64,000 bases of DNA from positions 124,001 to 188,000 of the forward strand of contig JBEKCD010000002.1 in NCBI GenBank assembly GCA_050015055.1, in the 5' to 3' direction. This DNA comes from JBEKCD01 sp050015055 (GTDB taxonomy: Archaea; Thermoproteota; Bathyarchaeia; Bathyarchaeales; Bathycorpusculaceae). The notes below the pieces were generated by a model. The model did not search any database. It had not been told where the DNA came from and saw only the letters and a list, made by a program, of their open reading frames with translations. Position numbers and translations under genes: made by a program. Positions 31,582 through 40,117 of the stretch are shown one piece after another (position 1 is the stretch's first letter; every line of letters starts with the position of its first letter).

Positions 31582-32214
31582 TTATAAGAATAGCGGGTTG
31601 GGAACGTGGCCTAGAGAGGCTATGGCCATTATTGTGAAAGGAACCATAATGCTCAGCACAAAGCCGCTTGAAAACGCCGTAATCAGCATGTCAGAGCCAC
31701 AGTAACGCACGATTATGGGCAGTGTTGTATCCATGGCTGTCGCGCCGCCTGATGCAGTTGGAGCATATTTGTCAACCTTAACCATCAGAGAAACGGTGAG
31801 TATCGTCAACAGTTCTCTCAGGAAGTTTGCGGCAAAGCCCAGAGCTCCCCACTTTGCTCCGAAAATTTGGCTTATGAGTGGGCCTGTCAACGTGTACCAT
31901 CCATACCCTGCAGTTACTGCTGTCGTCGCGACCACGTTGATTCCAAGGATTAGCGCGCTGACCAAACCGCTCAGAATAGTGCCTAAGGCAATTGCCAAGG
32001 GAACAATCAATATTCTGGGTCCGGTCCGTCTTATCTTGGAGATGGAGTTCTTGTCCATTGCAAAAGCTACTCCCATAACAAACAGTAACAGCATGAGTGA
32101 GGCATTTAATAGATAATCAGAAACCCAGACACTGTTGACGACGGTCGCCCAGTTTGCGTCGAGATACCCTGCAATACCTCCAAGCATTAGGGCAGCTAAT
32201 ATGTACTTTATCAT
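31582..32214 (-). CDS. lysO: LysO family transporter, C-terminal part as separate gene
   Basis: A 210-residue membrane protein matching the large C-terminal domain of the lysine exporter LysO (DUF340). T-A-G-Y-G-W-Y-T-L-T-G-P-L-I, then F-A-A-N-F-L-R-E-L-L-T and G-G-A-T-A-M-D-T-T-L-P are its conserved blocks. The N-terminal domain is encoded by the gene immediately upstream with a 4-nt overlap, so both should assemble. Export of lysine or a related amine is inferred from the family. Confidence 0.85.
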   Translation of the reverse strand: MIKYILAALMLGGIAGYLDANWATVVNSVWVSDYLLNASLMLLLFVMGVAFAMDKNSISKIRRTGPRILIVPLAIALGTILSGLVSALILGINVVATTAVTAGYGWYTLTGPLISQIFGAKWGALGFAANFLRELLTILTVSLMVKVDKYAPTASGGATAMDTTLPIIVRYCGSDMLITAFSSGFVLSIMVPFTIMAIASLGHVPNPLFL

Positions 32215-32480
32215 TCCAAACCCGCCGTTCTCTTAATTGCCTTGACCAGAACCACACTGAACATTATGGCAAGTGAAGCAATGACGACAGCGCTCAAGCC
32301 AACATCGGGTAACGAATTCAACAGTTCACTGTTTGAACCTATTCCAAAACCAAGCGAAAATATCAACACAAGAATTATTCCAAACGTGGCTTTGCCAAGA
32401 TTGACTTTCCTCTTCTCACGCAAAAAGTAGCCAAGAAACATCCCGGCCACCAATGGAACGACAAGCAGTGCAAAGTTCAT
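32211..32480 (-). CDS. LysO family transporter, N-terminal part as separate gene
   Basis: An 89-residue protein with three hydrophobic helices (about 2-20, 29-48 and 60-80) and a basic loop R-E-K-R-K after the first. It corresponds to the first LysO domain. It overlaps the next gene by 4 nt (ATGA type), so the two proteins are probably made together. In many bacteria the two parts are fused. Confidence 0.8.
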   Translation of the reverse strand: MNFALLVVPLVAGMFLGYFLREKRKVNLGKATFGIILVLIFSLGFGIGSNSELLNSLPDVGLSAVVIASLAIMFSVVLVKAIKRTAGLE

Positions 32481-32495
32481 TGTTTCGCCCAGCTC

Positions 32496-33098
32496 TCATT
32501 CCCGTTCTTTCTGTCTGAAATGCTTCTTGAAGACCTCACGGATGTCTTCTGGTTTTTCAAGCACAAACACGTTTTCCATGCGAGATAGCTTTCTTGCGTT
32601 TTCTGTATCTTCTTTTCTTACTCTCAGCTTGAGATCCTTCCCATTAGGGAGTCTTGTGACCACAGTTCCTTCCTTGTAATCGCTGGGCATGATGTAGACG
32701 GGAACAAAGGCTTTCAAAGCCATGATTGCTGAGTTGCAGAGTAGCGTGTCGGTTATTCCTACTGCGATTTTTGCCACCGTGTTTGACGTTGCCGGCGCAA
32801 TCAGTAAGAACTCATATTTTCCCAGTTCGAGGTCACCGGCAAGAAATGGCGAGTTAGAGTTGAGTTCGACCCAGGCTTTTTCAAAACTCTGTTTCAAATG
32901 CTCGTGAAGCTTGTACCATTTGACGACCTGTTCTCCCGCCTTCGAAAGGTAAACCCTCACATCAACCTCATTTTGATACTGTTTCTTAATCTCTTTCATG
33001 GCTTCGATTGTTTCGGGCAATCTGTCTCCGCTGCCCGTGATTCCCCACGCGACTTTCCTCTTCTTCTTACTTCTTGCTGGGTCTCCCGTCATAATCAC
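32496..33098 (-). CDS. afpA: Archaeoflavoprotein AfpA-type flavoprotein
   Basis: A 200-residue flavoprotein of the Dfp/UbiX fold group. I-T-G-S-G-D is at the start of the domain, and L-L-I-A-P-A-T-S-N-T-V-A-K-I-A-V-G-I-T-D-T-L and P-V-Y-I-M-P are the FMN-binding segments. AfpA of Archaeoglobus accepts electrons from ferredoxin. It follows the iron-sulfur flavoprotein gene by 6 nt, so an electron-transfer pair is likely. The first eight residues before the Lys/Arg run may not be translated. Confidence 0.85.
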   Translation of the reverse strand: MIMTGDPARSKKKRKVAWGITGSGDRLPETIEAMKEIKKQYQNEVDVRVYLSKAGEQVVKWYKLHEHLKQSFEKAWVELNSNSPFLAGDLELGKYEFLLIAPATSNTVAKIAVGITDTLLCNSAIMALKAFVPVYIMPSDYKEGTVVTRLPNGKDLKLRVRKEDTENARKLSRMENVFVLEKPEDIREVFKKHFRQKERE

Positions 33099-33104
33099 AC
33101 CAAT

Positions 33105-33701
33105 TTAGGCTCTTTTCTTGATATCATTCTGTTTCACAAGGTCACCGAATCTCTTCACAGTCTTTTTAAGAGTCTTGAATCCTTCTTCATCCTGTTTAAC
33201 ATCCTTCAGGGTGTCCTTGGACCAGAAAGTGGCCCCCAAGTTTGCCCCAAATGGACCACCGCTGACGGGTATGACGCCGTTCAAAACGTAAAAAGTCATG
33301 ATTTGCTGGATTGCCAATTCCTGGCCTCCAGCTCTGTCTCCGCCGACTGCGATGGCCATACCAACCTTATACCTCAACACGTTCTTGTCGCCGGCAAACA
33401 AGGCCCTGCACCTATCCATAACAGTCTTCGCCTGGGCACTTATTCCGCCGTTGTAAACTGGCGCAGCAATCGCCAGCCCATCAGCCTTTCTGAGCAATGG
33501 ATAAAGCGCGTACATGTCATCTTTCAGCTTGCACTCCTTATTTCTCAAACAGTAATCACAGTGCTGGCAGAACCCAATGTTCTTGCCTCTGACGGTGAAG
33601 AATTCTGTTTCAAAACCCATCTTTCCAAGTAAGTTCAAGGCTTCTCTCAAGACGTGCTCAGTCGCCTGTTTTCTCGGACTCCCGCAAATACCAAGTATCA
33701 T
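33105..33701 (-). CDS. Iron-sulfur flavoprotein (Isf-like, NADPH-dependent FMN reductase family)
   Basis: A 198-residue flavodoxin-like protein. G-I-C-G-S-P-R-K near the start binds FMN phosphate. C-Q-H-C-D-Y-C-L-R-N-K-E-C is the compact motif that holds a 4Fe-4S cluster in Isf. A-P-V-Y-N-G-G and G-G-D-R-A-G-G complete the flavin site. Such proteins pass electrons between ferredoxin and acceptors such as oxygen or peroxide in anaerobes. It is the first gene of a pair with afpA. Confidence 0.88.
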   Translation of the reverse strand: MILGICGSPRKQATEHVLREALNLLGKMGFETEFFTVRGKNIGFCQHCDYCLRNKECKLKDDMYALYPLLRKADGLAIAAPVYNGGISAQAKTVMDRCRALFAGDKNVLRYKVGMAIAVGGDRAGGQELAIQQIMTFYVLNGVIPVSGGPFGANLGATFWSKDTLKDVKQDEEGFKTLKKTVKRFGDLVKQNDIKKRA

Positions 33702-33808
33702 GATAATCCATTACAGTCTTATGACCCTCAAAATCAATAAGGTTTACTGAAAATTCAAGGAAAACAGGGAGAAATAGGAGCCTAAAAAAGGCGTAACTTG
33801 CTCTCGTT

Positions 33809-36025
33809 CTATGCGTCTTCGAAGAATTCTTCAGGTCTCGGCGGCGTCGGTGATAGACCTCTGCGTTCGCGTATTTGCTTTATTATTTCATCTTTCATTT
33901 GTTCTGGAACCGGAGCCCAGCGGCTGAATTGCGTAGCCCAGAATGCTCTTCCCTCCGTTGAGGATCGCAGTTCTTCAGCTAGTCCGAACGATTCGGAGAC
34001 TGGCATTTCTGCTTTGACGATTATCATGTCTTCCTCGTTGGTCATGTCTAATATTTTGCCTCGGCGCTTCTGAACTATGGCTATGACGCTGCTCACAAAC
34101 TGGTTGGGAACCTTGCAATCGAAACTTATCAGCGGCTCCAGAAGCCTCGGGTCGCTGAGGAGAAAAGCGCACCATATCGGACGCCAAGTCATGGGCAATA
34201 TCTGCGCTGGACCGCGGTGCACCGGGTCTTCATGAACCGTCACATCTTCCAGGTTTATCTTTAAGCCGTACGCAGGTTCCTTCGCCAAAACCGACGTGAA
34301 CACTGCTTCTCTGAAACCCGATTTTATGTGGTCCATTATTTCTTCAACGTACTGTCTTCCCTTGATTCTGTTGACAAGAAGATTGTTGCCTTCAATAGCC
34401 ACAACGTTGCGTGCGTCATCCGTCGGCCAGCCGAACCCTTTAAGAATCTTCTGCCTCTCTTCGCGTGTCTGCATTTCACTGATTTTTCCAAGCTTGATTG
34501 CTTCAACCACGTCGTCCGGCAACTTCTCCATCGTTATCCAAAGCTTGTTGTGCTTGTTAGGGCTCTTGCCCATTATCGCCGGACCCTTATAGTCATGGCT
34601 GATAGTCTCGCGGTAGATTACGATTGGCTTGCTAATTTTCACTTTCAGGTTGGCTTCCTGCATGCGATAAGCCGTTATTTCCAAGTGAAGCTCACCCATG
34701 CCACTGAGCAGATATTCTCCGCTTTCCTTGTTTATCAGGAAGTGCAGGTTAGGGTCTTCAGTCGTCAATTTGTGCACAACCTTGTCAAAAAGTGGCAAGT
34801 CTTTGACATCGGCAGGTTCAACAGCCACCGTTACCACAGGGTCTGAAACGTACTTCAACCCTTCAAACGCCTGCGTCTCCACACCATCCTCTGCAACGGT
34901 CTCGCCCACGTGGATCGAAGGCAGACCTGAGAGGGCAGCGATGTTGCCGGCGGGAACTTTGTCGATTATCACCCGGTCAGCGGCCATGCTCATGTAAACC
35001 TGTTGAATCGTGCCCTTCTGTCTGCTGGTTATGAGTTGAACGAGCTTTCCCTTTTCCACAGTGCCGCTGAAAACACGTCCGATGGCCACAACTCCACTGT
35101 GAGGGTCAACCTCAATCGTTGACACGCACATCAGAAGCGGACCCTTGGGGTTAACCTTGGCCATCCCCTTGCCCACAACGCCGTTGGCGTCGCCAGGCCA
35201 AATCTGACTCTGCCTGTAAGGCTGAGCCTCTATCGGGTTTGGCAAGTGCTCAATGAACATGTCCAGGATAGGGTCCTGCACTGGAGCCTTTTTGCTCAGG
35301 GCGTCAACCTTTATGTTAACCTCCTCGTGCTCTCCGGTGTAGGCGTTGATGATTTCTGCGAATGTCACGCCTTTCGCCTTCATGTGTGGCAGGTTTAAAC
35401 CCCACTTGTGGAGGGCTGAACCGAAGGCGACGGCGCCGTCTTCAACTTTGACCTGCCAGTCCTTTTTGTGCTCAGGCGGCGCATACTTTTCGATGAGAGT
35501 GTTGACTTTCGTGATGATTTTTGCGAATTTCTTCTGAATGTCGTCAGGCGTCAGTTTTATTTCTTTTATGAGCCTGTCAACCTTGTTTATGAAAAGAATG
35601 GGTTTAACCCTTTCGCGCAGGGCTTGCATCAGGACCGTTTCCGTCTGAGTCATAGGGCCCTCAACTGCGTCAACAACGACAAGGGCGCCGTCTACTGCCC
35701 GGAGGCTTCTTGTGACTGCACCGCTGAAGTCAATGTGTCCAGGAGTGTCGATGAGGTTTATCAGATAATCCTTTCCTTGGAAATTGTGAGCTAAGCTAAT
35801 GTTGGAGGCAAAAACGGTCATCTGTCTCTTCTGTTCAAGTTCCCAAGAGTCGAGTGCAAGCTGTTGTCCCGCCCTCTGTTCACTGATTATTCCAGCCGCG
35901 GACAAGAGGCTGTCTGAAAGCGTCGTCTTACCGTGATCAACGTGAGCAATAATGCTAGTGTTTCTAATCATTTCAGGATAATTCATCAGCTTCTGAATTT
36001 CTTCAACTTGCCTGTAGCGTACCAT
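33809..36025 (-). CDS. fusA: Translation elongation factor EF-2
   Basis: The 738-residue archaeal translocase. GTPase motifs are A-H-V-D-H-G-K-T-T, D-T-P-G-H-I-D-F-S-G and N-K-V-D-R. Domain IV has H-E-D-P-V-H-R-G-P-A-Q-I-L-P, where the His before R-G is the expected diphthamide site. The ATG at 36025 has GGAAGG about 7 nt upstream; a TTG two codons earlier is too close. The gene is single and long known as a core archaeal marker. Confidence 0.96.
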   Translation of the reverse strand: MVRYRQVEEIQKLMNYPEMIRNTSIIAHVDHGKTTLSDSLLSAAGIISEQRAGQQLALDSWELEQKRQMTVFASNISLAHNFQGKDYLINLIDTPGHIDFSGAVTRSLRAVDGALVVVDAVEGPMTQTETVLMQALRERVKPILFINKVDRLIKEIKLTPDDIQKKFAKIITKVNTLIEKYAPPEHKKDWQVKVEDGAVAFGSALHKWGLNLPHMKAKGVTFAEIINAYTGEHEEVNIKVDALSKKAPVQDPILDMFIEHLPNPIEAQPYRQSQIWPGDANGVVGKGMAKVNPKGPLLMCVSTIEVDPHSGVVAIGRVFSGTVEKGKLVQLITSRQKGTIQQVYMSMAADRVIIDKVPAGNIAALSGLPSIHVGETVAEDGVETQAFEGLKYVSDPVVTVAVEPADVKDLPLFDKVVHKLTTEDPNLHFLINKESGEYLLSGMGELHLEITAYRMQEANLKVKISKPIVIYRETISHDYKGPAIMGKSPNKHNKLWITMEKLPDDVVEAIKLGKISEMQTREERQKILKGFGWPTDDARNVVAIEGNNLLVNRIKGRQYVEEIMDHIKSGFREAVFTSVLAKEPAYGLKINLEDVTVHEDPVHRGPAQILPMTWRPIWCAFLLSDPRLLEPLISFDCKVPNQFVSSVIAIVQKRRGKILDMTNEEDMIIVKAEMPVSESFGLAEELRSSTEGRAFWATQFSRWAPVPEQMKDEIIKQIRERRGLSPTPPRPEEFFEDA

Positions 36026-36208
36026 AATCAAACCTTCCCTGCGGTAGCGAAAAACTCATGAATATCTGTAAAGGAGTTGCCTTTGACATTTCGAACATTC
36101 TAGGTTTCCACTGCCTAAAGATGAGCTACATGGATGTAAAAAAAGCGACCTATTAACTTTGTGCCATTCATTTCATCAATGCCGTTGGAAACAGATTTGC
36201 TTGTACTA

Positions 36209-36667
36209 CTAGGTTCTTTCCTTCATCAACGCCACAAACTTGTCTTCAATTTCCCTATCTATGTAAAAACCTTTCCTGCCCAGTCTTCTGACTCCAAGAG
36301 ACATTAGAACATCGTTAAGAGGGATAGTCTTGGCTGCCTCGCGCAAATCCTTGAACCTCACGAAAGACACTCTCTGCGAATCCTTGACGAAATCATCGTA
36401 TTTCTCCTTTGAACTCAACACCGACTCATCGCCATGCTCCTTCCACAGTCTGTCAGCGTCCCCAACTTTTCGCTCGATGAAGTCGGCGTACCCGGCAATT
36501 TCACCCACTGGCTTGGTTACATAGAATAGAAGCGTCGAAGTATCCTTGGGCGGGGCTATTCCTCTGAGCACGAATGAATGAGTCTTTCTTCCATCATTAT
36601 TGCGACGGCAAAATTCATTCCACCATCTTTTTTGAACCATCATTACAAAAGCCTGTTTTCCACTCAT
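36209..36667 (-). CDS. PUA/ASCH-like domain protein
   Basis: A 152-residue protein resembling archaeal PUA-like (DUF365/ASCH-type) proteins: V-Q-K-R-W-W-N-E-F near the start, L-L-F-Y-V-T-K-P-V-G-E-I-A-G-Y-A, then an acidic helix and F-V-R-F-K-D-L-R-E-A. The fold binds RNA or modified bases, but the target is unknown. The ATG at 36667 follows GGTAGGG; an earlier start at 36709 adds a hydrophobic, non-conserved stretch. Confidence 0.68.
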   Translation of the reverse strand: MSGKQAFVMMVQKRWWNEFCRRNNDGRKTHSFVLRGIAPPKDTSTLLFYVTKPVGEIAGYADFIERKVGDADRLWKEHGDESVLSSKEKYDDFVKDSQRVSFVRFKDLREAAKTIPLNDVLMSLGVRRLGRKGFYIDREIEDKFVALMKERT

Positions 36668-36990
36668 CCCTACCACCCGCGCAACAACCAACATAAACCA
36701 CTTCAACATTTAAGACTTCTCAAAACAAAACAGTCCACGATTGTCCGAATAGCTTAAATCCAAGAGCAGGTCACCGCGCGCGCTCTTTCTCATTTTAAAG
36801 CACTACGCCACGTCTCACTCAAAGGAAACTGTTTCTAGGATGTTCTCTGCACGATTTTCAAATACCAGCGCGCGCGAAAACAGAGGATAGAGGCACAGCC
36901 AAAAGAGACCAAATTCCGTCCCTCTTGAAATGATGCGTGCGCTCCTAGATGGTTGCGTCGTTCCTTCTTCTTCGTTCCAGACCCCTTTAC
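36668..36990. other. Intergenic stretch with two alternating GC tracts
   Basis: No gene is supported. CGCGCGCGC tracts stand at 36775-36783 and 36868-36876. A TTTAAG-like box near 36747-36757 and one near 36705-36712 (minus strand) may serve the PUA-like gene. Confidence 0.4.
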
Positions 36991-37296
36991 CTACTGTCCT
37001 GTCAGAATTGGTTGTTTGTCAAAGGCGATTTCGCAAGTGGAGACTTTTCGTCTTTGACCAGTGCGGGCAACGATGGAGCTTGCGGTGCTCTTGACACCTT
37101 TGATCTTCATCACCCTGTTCTTGAGAATGTCCCTCAATTCCTCAATGTCAGACGCTGAAAACACGGTGACAATGTCAAACTCGCCCGTTACCTCGTATAG
37201 CTCCTCGATATTGTCAAGTTTAGACAGTGCCGCTACTACGTTATCCATTTCTGGTGACTCCACGAAGATGTCGACGAACGCAAGTAGACGGGGCAC
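36991..37296 (-). CDS. Stand-alone Lrp/AsnC ligand-binding (RAM) domain, copy 1
   Basis: A 101-residue protein that is only the effector-binding domain of Lrp/AsnC regulators, without the DNA-binding helix-turn-helix: V-D-I-F-V-E-S-P-E-M-D-N-V, then E-V-T-G-E-F-D-I-V-T-V-F-S-A-S-D-I-E-E. Such domains bind amino acids and may modulate full-length regulators. Over the first 76 residues, 66 are identical to the gene at 43363; the two diverge after K-S-T-x-S-S-I. It follows kdpC on the same strand. Confidence 0.85.
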   Translation of the reverse strand: MPRLLAFVDIFVESPEMDNVVAALSKLDNIEELYEVTGEFDIVTVFSASDIEELRDILKNRVMKIKGVKSTASSIVARTGQRRKVSTCEIAFDKQPILTGQ

Positions 37297-37453
37297 GTAT
37301 AATCATCTTTCCCAAAGGCACACGCCCGTGTCCCTTTAAACCTTTCGGTAAACAGGACTAGTGGCACGCTGATTTATCGGTGGAGATGAAATCTGCATCT
37401 GTTGGAAAAAGATGTTGCCAAAGAGCTCTATGGCTTGAAGGCGGGTTTCTGGT

Positions 37454-37921
37454 TCAAGGGAAGCCGTTGTAGATAGAAGGATATGCTCTTATCAGCGCCA
37501 GATTGATTCGTAGCACGTTTACGTATGGGCTGCCAAAGATCCAAAGCGTCCCTTCCTGATTCTGGTTCACCATGTTTGTTAACGAATCGGCAGCAATCCC
37601 GGTTGCATTGTTTATTCGGGGTATCTGCGAGTATGCTTGCTGAAGGGTAATGTCAGGATCCACGCCAGACGCGGACTGTGACTGGTCTCTTGTCTGGAAG
37701 AAAATGGGCAAGGTAAAGTTTTGAGCTATAAGATTTGATCCGACAGCTTGCCCGTTGAGCTTGACTAGTTCGCCGTTCGCTTGGTAGGGAAAGAAAACCT
37801 GGCCTAAGCCCGTGATTAATAGTGGGAAAAAAAGTCCGCAAATCAACAGCGAAACCAGTGCTAATCCTATAATAGGTTTGAGGTTCTTTAGGTTCCATTT
37901 TTCTTTTTGTTCAGTTGTCAT
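37454..37921 (-). CDS. kdpC: Potassium-transporting ATPase subunit KdpC
   Basis: A 155-residue subunit with one N-terminal membrane helix (about 15-37) and an outside domain. G-S-N-L-I-A-Q-N-F, F-Q-T-R, S-A-S-G-V-D-P-D-I-T and a final conserved Arg-rich helix (R-I-N-N-A-T-G) are KdpC features. It is shorter than bacterial KdpC, which is about 190. Third gene of kdpABC, 12 nt after kdpB. Confidence 0.93.
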   Translation of the reverse strand: MTTEQKEKWNLKNLKPIIGLALVSLLICGLFFPLLITGLGQVFFPYQANGELVKLNGQAVGSNLIAQNFTLPIFFQTRDQSQSASGVDPDITLQQAYSQIPRINNATGIAADSLTNMVNQNQEGTLWIFGSPYVNVLRINLALIRAYPSIYNGFP

Positions 37922-37933
37922 AGTCCTTCTTTC

Positions 37934-40117
37934 CTAAATATGAAATACTCCAACAAGGAACAGATCTATCAATTTAATTCCTACGAATGGTACAATGACG
38001 CCGCCTACACCATAAACTAAGGTGTTCTTAAGAAAAAGCGTCATGGTGCTGGTAGGTTTAAAAGCGATTCCGCGCATGGCCAGAGGAATCAAAAGCGGTA
38101 TGATAATAGCGTTGAATATTAAAGCTGACAAGACTGCACTTTTCAAGCCAAGGTGGAGAATGTTCAAAGCTTGCAGTTGGGGTATGGCAGCGCCGAACAG
38201 AACAGGCATGATAGCGAAGTATTTGGCGACGTCATTGGCAATGCTGAAAGCAGTAACCGCGCCTCGAGTCATGAGCAACTGTTTGCCAAGCATGACGACA
38301 TCGATTATTTTTGCGGGATTTGATTCAAGGTCAACCATGTTCGCCGCTTCCTTAGCAGCCTCAGTGCCTGAATTCATCGCCAGACCAACATCAGCAACAG
38401 AAAGTGCTGGAGCATCATTAGTTCCATCGCCTATCATTGCGACAATTCTGCTTTCAGCTTGCTCCTTCTTGGCGATGTTGAACTTGTCCTCGGGCTTGGC
38501 CTGCGCTACATATTCTCCGATTCCAACCTCTGATGCAATACTTTTTGCTGTGAGTGGTTGGTCTCCAGTTATCATGACTGGGCGTATTCCCATGACCTTA
38601 AGAGCCTGAATTTTTTCTTTTATGCCTTCTTTGAGGACGTCTTTCAGCCTGATTATTCCGATAGCTTCGCGGTTTCTTGTGATTGCTATAGGTGTCTCGC
38701 CCTCTGCAGATATTCCTTCAACGATGAGGTCATAGTTTGGAGGAACAGAAGTTACAGTTTTTTTGATGGCTTCTGGAGCGCCTTTGACGATTTCAATTTC
38801 AGTTTCGATTCTTGCGGCAACTCCTTGTTCGGATACTGTTGAGGATTTTCTTCTGATTCTCAGTCGGCCTCGTCCTGATTTGTCACCTTTAGGAAGCGTT
38901 AAGCCCATGTGAGTTATTTTCACTCCGCTCATGCGGGTGCTGGCTGAGAACGGGTAAGTTTCTGAAAGTGCAAGAGAGTTCAGCTCTTTTGGCACGAAAC
39001 CTTTCTCGTATGCTAGGCCTAGTATGCTGCGTCCTTCAGGGGTATCGTCGTTCCATGAGGATAGAAACGCTGCTTCCCCTACGTCTTCTTCTGAACTACC
39101 CTCAAACGGTACAAACTCTATTGCCTGTCTGTTGCCAACAGTGATGGTACCCGTTTTGTCCAGAAGAACAACATCTGCGTCACCTGCGGTTTCTATGGCT
39201 TTGCCTGACTTGGCAATTATCTTGTGTTTATACAATCTGGACATTCCTGAAAGCCCAATTGCAGGCAACAGGGCACCTATGGTTGTGGGAAGAAGGCAAA
39301 CGTAGAGCGCGATAAGCACGGAGAGATCAGCGCCCAGACCCAGCGTGACCGACATGCCTAGCAAAGCAACTATAATGATAGTGAAAATGGCGGTTAACCC
39401 AATCAACACCATAGTTATTGCAACTTCGTTAGGCGTCTTTGGTCTCTTAGAAGATTCAACCATCTTTATCATTTGGTCAATGAAGGTCTCTCCAGGGTTC
39501 GTCGTAACCTTCGCCGTTAAAGTATCGCTTACCACTCGCGATCCACCGATAAGCGAGTCCCCAGGCGCCTTCCGAACTGGGGCTGATTCACCCGTGAAAA
39601 GCGACTCGTCAACCATGGCAATTCCCTCAAGTACATGAGCGTCCAAGGGAACAATGTCGCCTTTTTCAATCAGGATACGGTCGTCTTTTCTGAGTTCAGT
39701 TGATTTTACTGCTACTATCTTCCTTGCCCATTCTTCCGTTACAATTTTTTTGCTGGACACCTCGGTTTCCAATTTCCGTAAGGCGCCAGCTGTGCTTTTT
39801 GCCTGTTGCTCGGCAAGAGCGTCGGAGAGTGTGCTGAACCAAACTGTAATGAGGAGAATTGCGGCAACTTCAACGTAGAAGATTCGTAGGTTGGAACTGG
39901 CTACCGGCCCGAAAGCCTGTGGAACTATAGCCATTGCTACAACAATGAAGAACGTGATTTCAACGATCAGCATCACTAGATTTTTGAGCAGTGATTTGGG
40001 GCTTAAACGAACCACTGAATCGACTAGCACTTTTCTAGAGAAAGCTGACCTCAATCCTTTGGGGGTTGATTCGTTACTTTTTGTTGGTGCCAAAGTTTTC
40101 TTGTCATCAGAAGCCAT
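37934..40117 (-). CDS. kdpB: Potassium-transporting P-type ATPase subunit KdpB
   Basis: The 727-residue catalytic subunit of the high-affinity potassium pump. L-L-D-K-T-G-T-I-T holds the phosphorylated Asp, M-I-G-D-G-T-N-D-A-P-A-L is the hinge motif, and L-F-T-G-E-S-A-P-V-R-K is the dephosphorylation (TGES) loop. A Lys/Arg-rich insert (G-R-L-R-I-R-R-K) in the nucleotide domain is unusual. The ATG at 40117 overlaps the kdpA end by 11 nt. Confidence 0.95.
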   Translation of the reverse strand: MASDDKKTLAPTKSNESTPKGLRSAFSRKVLVDSVVRLSPKSLLKNLVMLIVEITFFIVVAMAIVPQAFGPVASSNLRIFYVEVAAILLITVWFSTLSDALAEQQAKSTAGALRKLETEVSSKKIVTEEWARKIVAVKSTELRKDDRILIEKGDIVPLDAHVLEGIAMVDESLFTGESAPVRKAPGDSLIGGSRVVSDTLTAKVTTNPGETFIDQMIKMVESSKRPKTPNEVAITMVLIGLTAIFTIIIVALLGMSVTLGLGADLSVLIALYVCLLPTTIGALLPAIGLSGMSRLYKHKIIAKSGKAIETAGDADVVLLDKTGTITVGNRQAIEFVPFEGSSEEDVGEAAFLSSWNDDTPEGRSILGLAYEKGFVPKELNSLALSETYPFSASTRMSGVKITHMGLTLPKGDKSGRGRLRIRRKSSTVSEQGVAARIETEIEIVKGAPEAIKKTVTSVPPNYDLIVEGISAEGETPIAITRNREAIGIIRLKDVLKEGIKEKIQALKVMGIRPVMITGDQPLTAKSIASEVGIGEYVAQAKPEDKFNIAKKEQAESRIVAMIGDGTNDAPALSVADVGLAMNSGTEAAKEAANMVDLESNPAKIIDVVMLGKQLLMTRGAVTAFSIANDVAKYFAIMPVLFGAAIPQLQALNILHLGLKSAVLSALIFNAIIIPLLIPLAMRGIAFKPTSTMTLFLKNTLVYGVGGVIVPFVGIKLIDLFLVGVFHI